Assembly: GCA_030037775.1 (NCBI GenBank)
Contig: JASHQB010000158.1
Span: 1 to 56,938, forward strand
DNA length: 56,938 nucleotides
DNA from: Candidatus Acidiferrales bacterium
Lineage (GTDB): Bacteria > Acidobacteriota > Terriglobia > Acidiferrales > UBA7541
Direction of reading: 5' to 3'
Shown here: in pieces, positions 15,302 to 23,821 of the stretch
How positions within the stretch are numbered: the first letter of the stretch is position 1
How the letters are laid out: each line of letters opens with the position of its first letter
Notes under the pieces: model-generated
Database searches by the model: none
What the model was told of the DNA's origin: nothing
Seen by the model: only the letters and a program-made list of their open reading frames with translations
Position numbers and translations under genes: made by a program

Positions 15302-17428
15302 TCACGCTCTCCTCGAAATCTCCGGCGTCGCCGCCCCACCGCGAATTGCATCCGCTTCCCGAAGCGAATCGGTTGGCGGCATATCTCCCTTCAGCCCGGC
15401 AACGTCCTTTTCCACGCTGTCGAGCTCGCTTTCGGAGAACTCCCTGTCCCTCAGCCTCTGCTCCGCCTGGGCGCGGTAGCTCTCGGCGTAGGTTTCAAAC
15501 TTGGTTCTCAACTGCGCAATCATCGAGTCAGCCCAGGCGCGCACCAGTTCCCAATAAGCCTCCATTCCGGTATGGAAGGGCTGTTCCAACTGACGGGAAA
15601 TCCGCGCCGCCAATTGCCGCTCGGCCATGCGACGACCGAGCAACGCGGCAATCACCGGACGAGAAACAACAAGAGAAGATGTCGTCGTCTCAAAGATCGG
15701 AGCGCCCCGGATGACCGATCGAAACTCGCCTTCACCAGGAACATCAGGCAGACCCAAGCTCGCGGCGCACTGCCGGAGGTCGTCCCCCAGCCGACTTGCC
15801 AGCACCGTCAGCGGCACCTGTACTTTTCTTACCTGCAACTGCACCGATTCCGTGATGCTGTCCCGAGCCAGCTGTTCCGGTATGACCTCGGTGTCAGCGC
15901 TTTTGGACCACAAGTCGAGCAAACGCTTAGCTGCCTTGTCAATCGCCTCGGGCAAACTGGCGCCCCCTTCCTGAACCAGTCCGTTACAAAGGGAACGCGT
16001 CTCTTCAATCTGCCCGGTCGCTCTTCGGAGAAGGACCTCGGCTGCACGAGCTCGCTCTTTTGATTCCGTGGGCGCTGGCCCTCTCTTCCTCAGCCGCGCT
16101 TCGAGCACGGTGACGACCGAATCGCGCAAGGCCCCGATTTTTCTCCGCAGGGAGGCAGCGCGTAACTCCTGCGACCGCGCGTAAAGAGGAACAATCTGGT
16201 TCTCAAACCATTGGTCGAGCATCTCCTTGCACGACGGCAGCACGCTGACCGGGTGAACCGGCAAATCCAAGTTGCACTCCGAGGCGATGTGCTCCTTGAC
16301 GTAGCCAATGATGCGGGCGCGGTCGTCCGCCCCTAGGACGTCGGCTTTGCTCAGAAGTACGTTGACGGGAATCGCTGCCCGCTCAAGGGCGATGATCGTT
16401 TGAAGATCGTCTGTCGTCAGAGTGGAACCGGCGTCAATGAGGACCACGCCAAGATCGCATTTCGGAAGATACGCCAAGGTTTCCGCGGCGCCGCTGGTCG
16501 CCAGGGAGCCCAGACCGGGTGTGTCCACGAATCCGACCCCGCCCTTAAGTCTCGAAGACGAAAGAGCCACAACAAGACGCGTTACATGCTTCCTGTTTCC
16601 GGGGTTCTCCTGTTCGGTTGCGAACTCTCTCAAATGCGAAAGCTCAAGCTTCCTCGTGGGAGCCTCCGAAAACGAGACCGTCAGGAATGGCGTCCCCGCA
16701 TGAGTGATACGCGTCGGCACCGCGGTGATCGGCGTAACTCCGACCGGCAACACATCCGTGCCGAGAATCGCATTCAGCAATGAGGACTTACCCGAACTCA
16801 CGCGACCGAAAACAGCAATCTCGAAGCTGCGATCTTCGGCACGATCGAGAATCGCAGCGATCGCTGGCCGGAATTCCACGAGGCCTCGCTCGCGAACCGT
16901 AGTTTCGATTTTTCCAACAAGCTGCAGGTCGTTGCCAGCTTGCTCCAGTCGTGCGAGACGGGCTTTCAGGTCCTGGCCTACCCCTTCAGCGAGATACAGG
17001 TCAAAGCGGCTGATCAGGTTCATCAGCTCACCGGCGATTCCGTTTAGTTCCGTCGCCACTCTTTCCGGAAGGTCTCCATAGCCTCGCATGTAGCTCGGCT
17101 TGAGTTCCTCAGCGGCAATATCGATCGCGCCAAGCGTTACGTGAATCGCCCTCGAGGCAGGAATCGATGGCTTCTCCCGGACGATGCCTTGCCCGTCGAG
17201 AACACGGATAAGCTGGGCACGCACCCTGGCGATGTAGTCTTCAATGGTACGGCGCTGCGCCGGAACGATGTCTGTCGAATAACGCGGAAAAGCACTTCTG
17301 GAGCTAGTCGTATTCAGGACGTCTTCGATCTCCCCGAGCAGCTTGTCGATATACTGGCAGGTGACACGCAACCGGCTTGCTTGATTTGGATTCAGGTGTT
17401 CGCGAAACCCACTTGTTTCCGAGGTCAT
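15302..17428 (-). CDS. Dynamin-like GTPase B, first copy
   Basis: A 708-residue large GTPase: an N-terminal helical region of about 200 residues, G1 GRVSSGKSS, G3 DTPGLGS, G4 SKAD and a long helical C-terminal half. The start at 17428 (MTSETSGFREHLNPNQ) matches the start of the copy at 4976; the longer frame adds non-conserved residues. It is first in the crcB operon, about 130 nt below riboswitch 5. Bacterial dynamins frequently work as unlike pairs encoded side by side. Here B and A bracket crcB and DUF190, so the pair is embedded in fluoride export rather than merely adjacent to it. Confidence 0.88.
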   Translation of the reverse strand: MTSETSGFREHLNPNQASRLRVTCQYIDKLLGEIEDVLNTTSSRSAFPRYSTDIVPAQRRTIEDYIARVRAQLIRVLDGQGIVREKPSIPASRAIHVTLGAIDIAAEELKPSYMRGYGDLPERVATELNGIAGELMNLISRFDLYLAEGVGQDLKARLARLEQAGNDLQLVGKIETTVRERGLVEFRPAIAAILDRAEDRSFEIAVFGRVSSGKSSLLNAILGTDVLPVGVTPITAVPTRITHAGTPFLTVSFSEAPTRKLELSHLREFATEQENPGNRKHVTRLVVALSSSRLKGGVGFVDTPGLGSLATSGAAETLAYLPKCDLGVVLIDAGSTLTTDDLQTIIALERAAIPVNVLLSKADVLGADDRARIIGYVKEHIASECNLDLPVHPVSVLPSCKEMLDQWFENQIVPLYARSQELRAASLRRKIGALRDSVVTVLEARLRKRGPAPTESKERARAAEVLLRRATGQIEETRSLCNGLVQEGGASLPEAIDKAAKRLLDLWSKSADTEVIPEQLARDSITESVQLQVRKVQVPLTVLASRLGDDLRQCAASLGLPDVPGEGEFRSVIRGAPIFETTTSSLVVSRPVIAALLGRRMAERQLAARISRQLEQPFHTGMEAYWELVRAWADSMIAQLRTKFETYAESYRAQAEQRLRDREFSESELDSVEKDVAGLKGDMPPTDSLREADAIRGGAATPEISRRA

Positions 17429-17531
17429 CTCAGACGCCCCCAAAGTCCGCGGAACCCCTAGACCACGGGGCACCGCGTCTTCGCATTGATTTCCTTTTTG
17501 AGGGATCGACTGCTAGGAATGCCTGAGAATC

Positions 17532-17571
17532 GAGCAGACAACACCCTCGCAGGTCGAAACCCTCGTAGGAG
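17532..17571 (-). terminator. Riboswitch-controlled terminator (riboswitch 5)
   Basis: CTCCTACGAGG of the aptamer pairs imperfectly with CCTGCGAGGGTG (17541-17552), followed by TTGTCTGCTC. It is the same layout as at riboswitch 1 but with a weaker stem. Confidence 0.5.
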
Positions 17572-17616
17572 TCATCTGCCCACTTTGGGGGCGGATTAGG
17601 GCGAACTCCAACACCC
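17561..17616 (-). promoter_or_regulatory. Fluoride riboswitch 5 (crcB motif), crcB operon
   Basis: Minus strand: GGUG-UU-GGAGUU-CGCC (P2), CUAAUCCGCCCCC...GGGCAGAUG (P3), ACUCCUACGAGG. It is the switch of the only intact crcB. Confidence 0.92.
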
Positions 17617-17627
17617 GTAACGCTTTG

Positions 17628-17656
17628 ATTATCTCGCGGAATCCCGACTGAGTCAA
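17628..17656 (-). promoter_or_regulatory. Sigma70-type promoter of crcB operon
   Basis: TTGACT (17651-17656), a 17-nt spacer, GATAAT (17628-17633), 12 nt above the aptamer. Confidence 0.75.
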
Positions 17657-17684
17657 TGCCTCCCTGTCTGTGGCGATTGGCCCC

Positions 17685-19442
17685 TCAGCAGTATCCCAGT
17701 GGCCGGACGTTTGACTGTCCTACCAGTAGGCACAAGCCTTTTTCCGGAGCCTCCAACTCTTCTTTGGTCACCAACTCCATGTGCAGGCCCCCGTGCCGCA
17801 GGGCATATCGCTCCAAGTTCTCGGCCGTGCGTTGCAATACGGTCGCAGAATGCGACACTAGGCGCTTCGCCAAGCCTGGCTCGGCAGTCGCGTCCAGGAT
17901 TCCTCCCAGGTGCCTGAGGCAGACACAGGGGACCTCGAAATCACTCTTCCGCTCCGTTTCCTGATATTCACGCGCAAACCGCTCCAGGACATCGCGTTCG
18001 CAGTCGCCGACAACTTCGCACGCCTGGCATTTCTCACGCCTCGGGAACAGACCCTCCAACCCGTCTTTCCAGTCATCGCGAAGACCATCGCGGCCCAAGA
18101 GCGAGCGCAATCGCTCGGCCACCGACAACAGGGTATTCGGGTACCCGGACGCAATGCCCTGGGGCGAAGCAAGCCGCGCATACTCGCGGGTATGCAGCGC
18201 GCAGAACCCCGACCTCGCCGCATGAAGCAATTGTTTCTCGCGGCTATGACTCAACTCATACTGAAAACGGCTCATGAACTTGAAAGTTTCCTCCGCCATG
18301 CGCTCGCACACAAAGCAGCGCGAGATCCTCAGCGAGTGCGACGTGGACACTTCCCCAACGGTGGTTGCCTGGTCCTCGCGCATGCGTCCGGTGTAGCGCT
18401 TCTCGTCCGCCACCACGGTGCGTAGCTCCTCCAGGCGATCCTCCAGTTGCCCTAGGCCCGGCACGCCCGGAAACGCCAGAAGCGAGGCGAGGCGATCGAA
18501 CGTGGTCCTGAGGAAGTCTCCGGATTTGTCACTGACCAAGTAGCCCAGGAGCTGACGCTCAAAAACAGACAGGCCGCTCCTCTCCAACCGTGCCGCATCC
18601 CCTTCGAGCTTGGCCGCAAGGGCTTCGGAAGCGGAAACGGCAAACAGGGGCATCCCGTCCAACAGTGCTTCGCCCGCCAGACGCTCGCGGATGAAACCAA
18701 GCACTTCTTCCCGTTGGCGCGGGGTACACACATCCAGCTTGTTGACCACCACGAAGACTTTGCGATGCAGATCCCGCGCCCGGCGCAGGAACAGGATTTC
18801 CTCCTGCGACAACGGCACGTCGAAGCTGGTTACCAGCACGAGTGCGTCAATGTGGGCAAGAAACCGGTTCGTGGTTTCTGTATTCTCGATGACCGCCGAG
18901 CCCAGTCCGGGCGTGTCCACAAAGAAGGCTCCGCGGCGAAGTATCTCCGCGGGAAGTTGCACTTCGGCTATCTCGATTTTCCGACGATTGCCGGGATTTC
19001 CTTGTTCGGTGACCCATTCGGGAAGTTCCGAGAGAGGCACTTCACGCGACAGGTGGCTGTTCTGGAAACGCATCACCACCCGCTCACGCGTGTTATGGCT
19101 GACCGCTGTGATCACCGAGGTTACCGGCAGCGCGCCGGTCGGCAACCGCTCCATGCCAAGCATGGCGTTCATGAGGGTGCTCTTGCCGCGGCTAAACTGA
19201 CCTGCGAAGGTTAGATAGAATCGGTCTTCGGCAAGCCTCTTGAGTAATTCCTGAAAGTTTCTCTGCAGCGCTTCTTGTTTGGCGAGCCACGCAGCAGAAT
19301 TTGCTTCCCGAATCAGTCCTGCGAGTTCGAATTTGATTGTCTCGTAATCCCGCAACCATCCTTGTGGCCCCGCCGGTGAATCATCCCCACGAGCTGACTC
19401 CGAGTGGTGTTCCGCGTCGGAAGTTTTCTTTTCGGAACTCAT
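17685..19442 (-). CDS. Dynamin-like GTPase fused to a Cys-rich CxxC/CxxH domain
   Basis: A 585-residue two-part protein. Residues 30-350 form a dynamin-type G domain: G1 GQFSRGKST (81-89), TSVIT for G2, G3 DTPGLGS (176-182), G4 NKLD (234-237). From about 370 a Cys-rich part follows with CFVC, FCALH, CQAC and CVCLRHL, the doubled CxxC/CxxH pattern seen in the free protein at 14321. There is no obvious long stalk, unlike GTPases A and B. Its ATG overlaps the cfa stop as ATGA, so the two are co-translated. The pairing of a lipid-modifying enzyme with a dynamin-like GTPase points to work on the membrane. The fusion links the Cys-rich protein of the crcB operon to dynamin function. Confidence 0.8.
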   Translation of the reverse strand: MSSEKKTSDAEHHSESARGDDSPAGPQGWLRDYETIKFELAGLIREANSAAWLAKQEALQRNFQELLKRLAEDRFYLTFAGQFSRGKSTLMNAMLGMERLPTGALPVTSVITAVSHNTRERVVMRFQNSHLSREVPLSELPEWVTEQGNPGNRRKIEIAEVQLPAEILRRGAFFVDTPGLGSAVIENTETTNRFLAHIDALVLVTSFDVPLSQEEILFLRRARDLHRKVFVVVNKLDVCTPRQREEVLGFIRERLAGEALLDGMPLFAVSASEALAAKLEGDAARLERSGLSVFERQLLGYLVSDKSGDFLRTTFDRLASLLAFPGVPGLGQLEDRLEELRTVVADEKRYTGRMREDQATTVGEVSTSHSLRISRCFVCERMAEETFKFMSRFQYELSHSREKQLLHAARSGFCALHTREYARLASPQGIASGYPNTLLSVAERLRSLLGRDGLRDDWKDGLEGLFPRREKCQACEVVGDCERDVLERFAREYQETERKSDFEVPCVCLRHLGGILDATAEPGLAKRLVSHSATVLQRTAENLERYALRHGGLHMELVTKEELEAPEKGLCLLVGQSNVRPLGYC

Positions 19443-20716
19443 TGCCCCTCCTCCCCGGATCCTTTCAACTCCCTGTACATGTAATCCCGAGTAAACGGCC
19501 GACGGGAGGGGTCGCCGGGTTTGTACAGCAGCACTTGATCCAGGTTCAGGCGTCCCCGTTCAAACGCAGCGGCTGAGGCCGCCAGGGCGAGGAGCCAGGT
19601 CCGATACACGCACGGCTCAACCCGCTGCAGGCATCGCGCCGCATTCTCCTGCAGGCCCCGAACCCATGCACGGCATGTAAGAGCATAATGCGGCCTGAGA
19701 TTCTCGATATCGAGCACCTCGAACCCCGCCCGCTCCGCAAAGCGAACCACCTCCGACAGGCGAGCCAGCTCTCCACCCGGAAAAACTCTCCGCCGGACAA
19801 AAAGGGTTTCCGGGCCGTCGTGAATGCCTTCGGGACGCGTGATTCCATGGTTCAAAAGCAAACCTCCTGGGCGCAGAAGGCGACTCAAAGTTGCGAAATA
19901 CCTCCCGAGCCGCCTTCGGCCCACGTGTTCAAACATTCCGACCGACGCAATCTTGTCGTATGTACCTGTCACGTCCCGATAGTCGCTCAACTCGACCAGC
20001 ACTCTCCCGCCAAGGCCGCGCTCGGCAACCTGCTGGCTGGCGAAGTTGAATTGTTCCACGCTGAGCGTGCAACCGGTCGAAAAGGCTCCACACTCCTCTG
20101 CGGCGTGGGTGATGAGTCCGCCCCACCCACACCCCACATCCAGAAACCTTTCGTCCGGCTGAAGGCCGAGCTTGCGGCAGATGAGTCGCAGTTTGCGGAA
20201 TTGTGCCTCTTCCAGCGACTGCCCTGAATCTTCGAAGTACGCGCAGGAATAGACCATGCGAGAGTCCAGAAACTGCGCGTAGAAGTCATTCGATTGGTCG
20301 TAATGGAAACGAATGTTCTGTGCAGCTCGCTCCTTACTCTGGAACCACGACTCGATCGGCCCGATCCCAAAACTCCCAAGAGCGGCCAGCAAACCAGTTT
20401 GTATCCGAGAGCGCGGCCGCGCGTTATAGAAATGCACTCCTGCAACGAGATCGCCTTCGACAGAGAATTCTGAGCGCACAAACTTCATGGCCAACGAATA
20501 CGCGTCCTGCCTAACGAGCCGTTCAAACTCCGAACGCGTCCCGGTGACGATCTTAAACAGCGGCTCCCCGTTGCCATAGAGATCGAAATCCCCGTTGGCG
20601 TACTCCACGGCGTAAGGCACCGTCCTTTGTTGCTCTGTCGAAGACTCCGCCCCCGGATGAATGGGAATGCTGGCGCCTCCGGAGTGACTGGCCCAACCAC
20701 GATCATGCAAGTTCAT
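19439..20716 (-). CDS. cfa: Cyclopropane-fatty-acyl-phospholipid synthase
   Basis: A 425-residue enzyme that adds a methylene group from SAM across cis double bonds of membrane phospholipid acyl chains. Motifs: FHYDQSNDFYAQFLD, SCAYFEDS, LDVGCGWGG (SAM site), CTLSVEQ, ASVGMFEHVG and the C-terminal CRAWVRGLQ region. Start ATG is 20716, with AGGAG (20724-20728) 7 nt upstream; a TTG one codon earlier is less likely. Riboswitch 6 can hide that Shine-Dalgarno. Cyclopropanation is known to lower membrane permeability to protons and acids, so induction by fluoride could slow HF entry (inference). It is first of a two-gene unit with the GTPase at 17685. Confidence 0.9.
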   Translation of the reverse strand: MNLHDRGWASHSGGASIPIHPGAESSTEQQRTVPYAVEYANGDFDLYGNGEPLFKIVTGTRSEFERLVRQDAYSLAMKFVRSEFSVEGDLVAGVHFYNARPRSRIQTGLLAALGSFGIGPIESWFQSKERAAQNIRFHYDQSNDFYAQFLDSRMVYSCAYFEDSGQSLEEAQFRKLRLICRKLGLQPDERFLDVGCGWGGLITHAAEECGAFSTGCTLSVEQFNFASQQVAERGLGGRVLVELSDYRDVTGTYDKIASVGMFEHVGRRRLGRYFATLSRLLRPGGLLLNHGITRPEGIHDGPETLFVRRRVFPGGELARLSEVVRFAERAGFEVLDIENLRPHYALTCRAWVRGLQENAARCLQRVEPCVYRTWLLALAASAAAFERGRLNLDQVLLYKPGDPSRRPFTRDYMYRELKGSGEEGQ

Positions 20717-20723
20717 CAAACGG

Positions 20724-20795
20724 CTCCTCTCAAGGAAGATTCCCTCGTAGGAGTCATCTGCCTCGAAAGGCGCTTAAAGGCGAACTCCAACACCT
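20724..20795 (-). promoter_or_regulatory. Fluoride riboswitch 6 (crcB motif), translational platform on cfa
   Basis: Minus strand: GGUG-UU-GGAGUU-CGCC (P2), UUUAAGCGCC-UUUC-GAGGCAGAUG, ACUCCUACGAGG. CUCCU of the aptamer (20749-20753) pairs with the cfa Shine-Dalgarno AGGAG (20724-20728), enclosing a second short stem. It begins only 6 nt after the HEAT-protein stop, with no promoter evident in the gap. The switch may therefore sit inside the transcript of the enolase operon. Confidence 0.88.
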
Positions 20796-20800
20796 GTGGC

Positions 20801-21757
20801 CTAGCGGCGTGCTACGCCTGATTCCAGGGCTTGGATCCGAATATTGATGAGCAGCCGGAGGACCACGTCGAACACGCCGTCCTTCTCCGAAATTGCCGTT
20901 CGGCGCGTGATTTCGTCCTCGACCGCCTCCCGGGAAATATCAAAGTGCTCCAGCAGAGCCGCTCTGACGTCGGCGCGCAGGAACCAGTCCACCCGCGGCA
21001 ACATGTCGATCAAACGCCGGACGGCGTGCCACTGTTCCGGCCTCGGCGCAATTTCCAAAGCGATGTGCGCGCATGTGATCACCATTTCCGGGTCGTCCTC
21101 TTCCAGGCATTCCCTCATCTTCTTCCAGTCTTCGGCGGTCACCTGCAAGTCTGAGAGGATTCGCAGCGACCACCGTCGCCGCTGGAGACTGGAGGGATTC
21201 TCGTCTTCTCTCGAAGGATTGGGCCTGCAAGCAGCGTCCATCAGAAATCGCCGTGCTTCTTCTTCGAACTTGCGAATGGCGGTTTCTGCGGCCGAGCGGC
21301 AAACGCCGTCTCCTAGAGCCCACAGCAAGTAGGGCATCGCTTCTGTCCGCCGGAATTCTCCCAGCGTTTCGACAATCCCCGGAAGCAGGTGATCGAGCCC
21401 GACGCGCATAAGACAAGTGAACACATCCTCCGTGGGCCATCGGCGGAGCTCCCGGGCGGCCGTGCTTCTGACCGCGTTTTCGCCAAATCGAACCACGGGA
21501 TCTTCGATTTCCGGAGAGTTTTCCAAATACTCGATCAGTACCTCCTTGGCGCCTAGCTGCGCCAGCGTCTCGACCGCCAATTGGCGAGGCTGAAAGATGC
21601 CTCTCGGTCTCCCTTCGAGGAGAAATCGCCGCAGCGGCGGTATTGCCTTTTCTCCACAGCCAACCAGCGCGGCGGCGGTCATCGAGCCCCCTTGCAGGGA
21701 CTCCAGACCTTTCACCAGCGACTCAATCTCTTCCTCGGTGAATTCCTTTGTGGCCAT
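20801..21757 (-). CDS. HEAT-repeat protein
   Basis: A 318-residue soluble protein of repeated helix pairs of HEAT type (for example IPPLRRFLLEG, AVETLAQLGAKEVLIEYL, MPYLLWALGDGVCRSAAETAIRKF). There is no catalytic motif, signal peptide or membrane segment. HEAT arrays bind other proteins, so it may be an adaptor for its operon partners. It is the last gene of the DnaB-like, phosphoesterase, enolase, HEAT operon and stands 13 nt after enolase. A different HEAT/LRV-like protein lies at 36692 outside riboswitch control. Confidence 0.65.
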   Translation of the reverse strand: MATKEFTEEEIESLVKGLESLQGGSMTAAALVGCGEKAIPPLRRFLLEGRPRGIFQPRQLAVETLAQLGAKEVLIEYLENSPEIEDPVVRFGENAVRSTAARELRRWPTEDVFTCLMRVGLDHLLPGIVETLGEFRRTEAMPYLLWALGDGVCRSAAETAIRKFEEEARRFLMDAACRPNPSREDENPSSLQRRRWSLRILSDLQVTAEDWKKMRECLEEDDPEMVITCAHIALEIAPRPEQWHAVRRLIDMLPRVDWFLRADVRAALLEHFDISREAVEDEITRRTAISEKDGVFDVVLRLLINIRIQALESGVARR

Positions 21758-21770
21758 GGCGTCCCTTTCC

Positions 21771-23060
21771 TCATTTCCAGCGAGAGTACACGCTGCTGCC
21801 CGCGTAGCTTGCCCTCTGTCCCAGCTCGTGCTCGATTTCGAGAAGACGGTTGTACTTGGCGATGCGCTCCCCGCGACACACCGAACCTGTCTTGATCTGC
21901 CCCACTCCCGTAGCCACTGCGAAGTCAGCGATCGTCGTATCGTCGGTCTCGCCCGAGCGGTGCGAAATCACAGCCGTATAACCGTTGCTTCGCGCCATGT
22001 CGATACAACGAAGCGCCTCGGTAATCGTACCGATCTGGTTGAGCTTGATCAGAATGGAATTGGCGATCCCACGCTCGATTCCCTTGTGGAAGATCTTAGG
22101 ATTGGTCACGAAGATGTCGTCGCCGACAAGCTGAACTTTGGTGCCCAGTTCTCGGGTCAACGCCGTCCAGCCGTTCCAATCCTCTTCCGCCAGACCGTCC
22201 TCCAAGGAATAGATTTCCGGATAGCGCGTTAGCCACTCTCTCCACATCACGGTCATTTCGCTCGATGACTTTCTCGACTGATCCGATTTGCGGAAAACGT
22301 AGCTTCCCTTCTCGTAAAATTCACTGGCTGCGGGATCCAGATTGATCGCGATTCCTGACCCGACCTGATAGCCCGCCTTGTCGATGGCCGAGCCCAGCAG
22401 TTCCATCGCCTCCTCGTTCGATCGCAGTCGCGGCGCAAAGCCTCCCTCATCGCCTACGCTCGTCTCGTATCCCTTCTCTTGCAGAATGTCCCTCAAGGCA
22501 TGGAAGGTTTCTGAAGCCGCCTGAAGAGCCTCCGCAAAACTGGGAGCGCCAACCGGCGCGATCATGAATTCCTGGAAGTCCAGACTGTTGTCGGCGTGCC
22601 TTCCCCCGTTGAGGACGTTGAACATCGGAACAGGAAGAACGTAGGCTTCCCTGTTCGCCAAATATCGATAGAGGGGCACGTCCTGTTCGCAAGCCGCGGC
22701 TCTGGCCGCGGCCACCGAAACACCTAAGATCGCGTTTGCCCCGAGTCGGCCCTTGTCGGAGGTTCCATCCAAGGCCAAGAGCCTTTCGTCAATGGCCCGT
22801 TGTTCGCACGCCTCCATTCCCCGTAGGGCCGGTTGAATGACACCGATCACATTCTCGACGGCCCTCCGCACGCCCTTTCCGCCATACCTCCGGCGGTCTC
22901 CATCGCGCAGCTCGACCGCTTCGTTCTTTCCTGTCGATGCGCCGGACGGAACCTTGGCAATGCCCGTCTTGCCGCTTTCCACCGACAGCATCACTTGAAT
23001 CGTAGGATGCCCGCGCGAATCCATGATCTCGAGCGCGTCCAATTGCACGATCTGCGACAT
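21771..23060 (-). CDS. eno: Enolase, fluoride-riboswitch controlled
   Basis: A 429-residue enolase converting 2-phosphoglycerate to phosphoenolpyruvate. Visible are [12 protein letters not shown], the mobile loop [36 protein letters not shown], metal ligands in [11 protein letters not shown] and VGDDIFVTN, the catalytic Lys of LIKLNQIGT and the [10 protein letters not shown] signature. All key residues appear intact. The frame is open further upstream, but the sequence before 23060 is not enolase-like and overlaps the phosphoesterase gene. Enolase is a classic fluoride target (F- with Mg2+ and phosphate), and enolase genes are known partners of fluoride riboswitches. It probably supplies extra or less sensitive enzyme under fluoride. 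Confidence 0.95.
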   Translation of the reverse strand: MSQIVQLDALEIMDSRGHPTIQVMLSVESGKTGIAKVPSGASTGKNEAVELRDGDRRRYGGKGVRRAVENVIGVIQPALRGMEACEQRAIDERLLALDGTSDKGRLGANAILGVSVAAARAAACEQDVPLYRYLANREAYVLPVPMFNVLNGGRHADNSLDFQEFMIAPVGAPSFAEALQAASETFHALRDILQEKGYETSVGDEGGFAPRLRSNEEAMELLGSAIDKAGYQVGSGIAINLDPAASEFYEKGSYVFRKSDQSRKSSSEMTVMWREWLTRYPEIYSLEDGLAEEDWNGWTALTRELGTKVQLVGDDIFVTNPKIFHKGIERGIANSILIKLNQIGTITEALRCIDMARSNGYTAVISHRSGETDDTTIADFAVATGVGQIKTGSVCRGERIAKYNRLLEIEHELGQRASYAGSSVYSRWK

Positions 23061-23074
23061 CGCCGTTCCGTCCC

Positions 23075-23773
23075 TCACCCCGGGGAAAGTCCCCCCGCTT
23101 CGAGCACGCCGATCAGCTCCTGTTGAACCCTCTTGCCGATCGGCATCAACCGAATCTTCTCGATGGTCTTGTCGATCGGGTATCGGTAGCTCCTCAACGT
23201 CAGTCGCCCGCTCTCCCATACGGCATAACAAGCATCTGGCTTGCCTGTTTTTGGCTGCCCCAAGCTGCCCGGGTTGACGACGATCTGCTCGCGGAATGAA
23301 CGAATGAAGGGAACGTGAGTATGGCCGACGAATATGACCTCGGCCCTCAGCTTCGCGCATTCCTGCGCCCATTTCTCCGACGCCGCCGGCCGATATTCAA
23401 ACAACGGATCGGAAGGAGTCGCGTGGCAAAGGAAGAATCGCGTTTCGCACCGCTGCACTTCGATTCGCGGCAAAAGCGAGCGCAGGTACGACTTCTGTTC
23501 CGATGTCAACACCGCGTCCGAGAACTTCCGTGTTGCCTCCGCCATATCCCTGAACCTTGCCGAGCATCGGGGATCCTCCCCGTAGCCGATCGATTGGTCA
23601 TGATTGCCGCGAACAACGAGGCTGGCCTTCTCCTTCACGAACTCAACCACCTCGGCCGGCTGCGGTCCGTAGTTCACCAGATCCCCCAAGACCCAGAGCT
23701 CGTCATAATCTTCGGGCAGAGCAGAAAGCGCATCGAAGTTGCCGTGAATGTCGGAAATGACCACGATTTTCAC
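23075..23773 (-). CDS. Metallophosphoesterase (YfcE/MJ0936-like)
   Basis: A 232-residue calcineurin-like phosphoesterase with all metal motifs: DIHGN (about 8-12), GDLVNYG, RGNHDQ, CHATPSD and GHTHVP. Such enzymes hydrolyse phosphodiesters or phosphomonoesters with two metal ions; the substrate cannot be read from sequence. Two-metal phosphatases can be fluoride-sensitive, so an added copy could compensate, or it may clear a toxic phosphate compound. It is second in the riboswitch 7 operon, 48 nt after the helicase and 14 nt before enolase. Confidence 0.82.
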   Translation of the reverse strand: MKIVVISDIHGNFDALSALPEDYDELWVLGDLVNYGPQPAEVVEFVKEKASLVVRGNHDQSIGYGEDPRCSARFRDMAEATRKFSDAVLTSEQKSYLRSLLPRIEVQRCETRFFLCHATPSDPLFEYRPAASEKWAQECAKLRAEVIFVGHTHVPFIRSFREQIVVNPGSLGQPKTGKPDACYAVWESGRLTLRSYRYPIDKTIEKIRLMPIGKRVQQELIGVLEAGGLSPG

Positions 23774-23821
23774 GAGGGTTCTTCACACACTCCTCTCCAG
23801 AACACGCTCCTCGACATAGCG

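Noticed and set aside
23061-23372. N-terminal extension of enolase
   Set aside because: It overlaps the phosphoesterase gene on the same strand in another frame and is not enolase-like.
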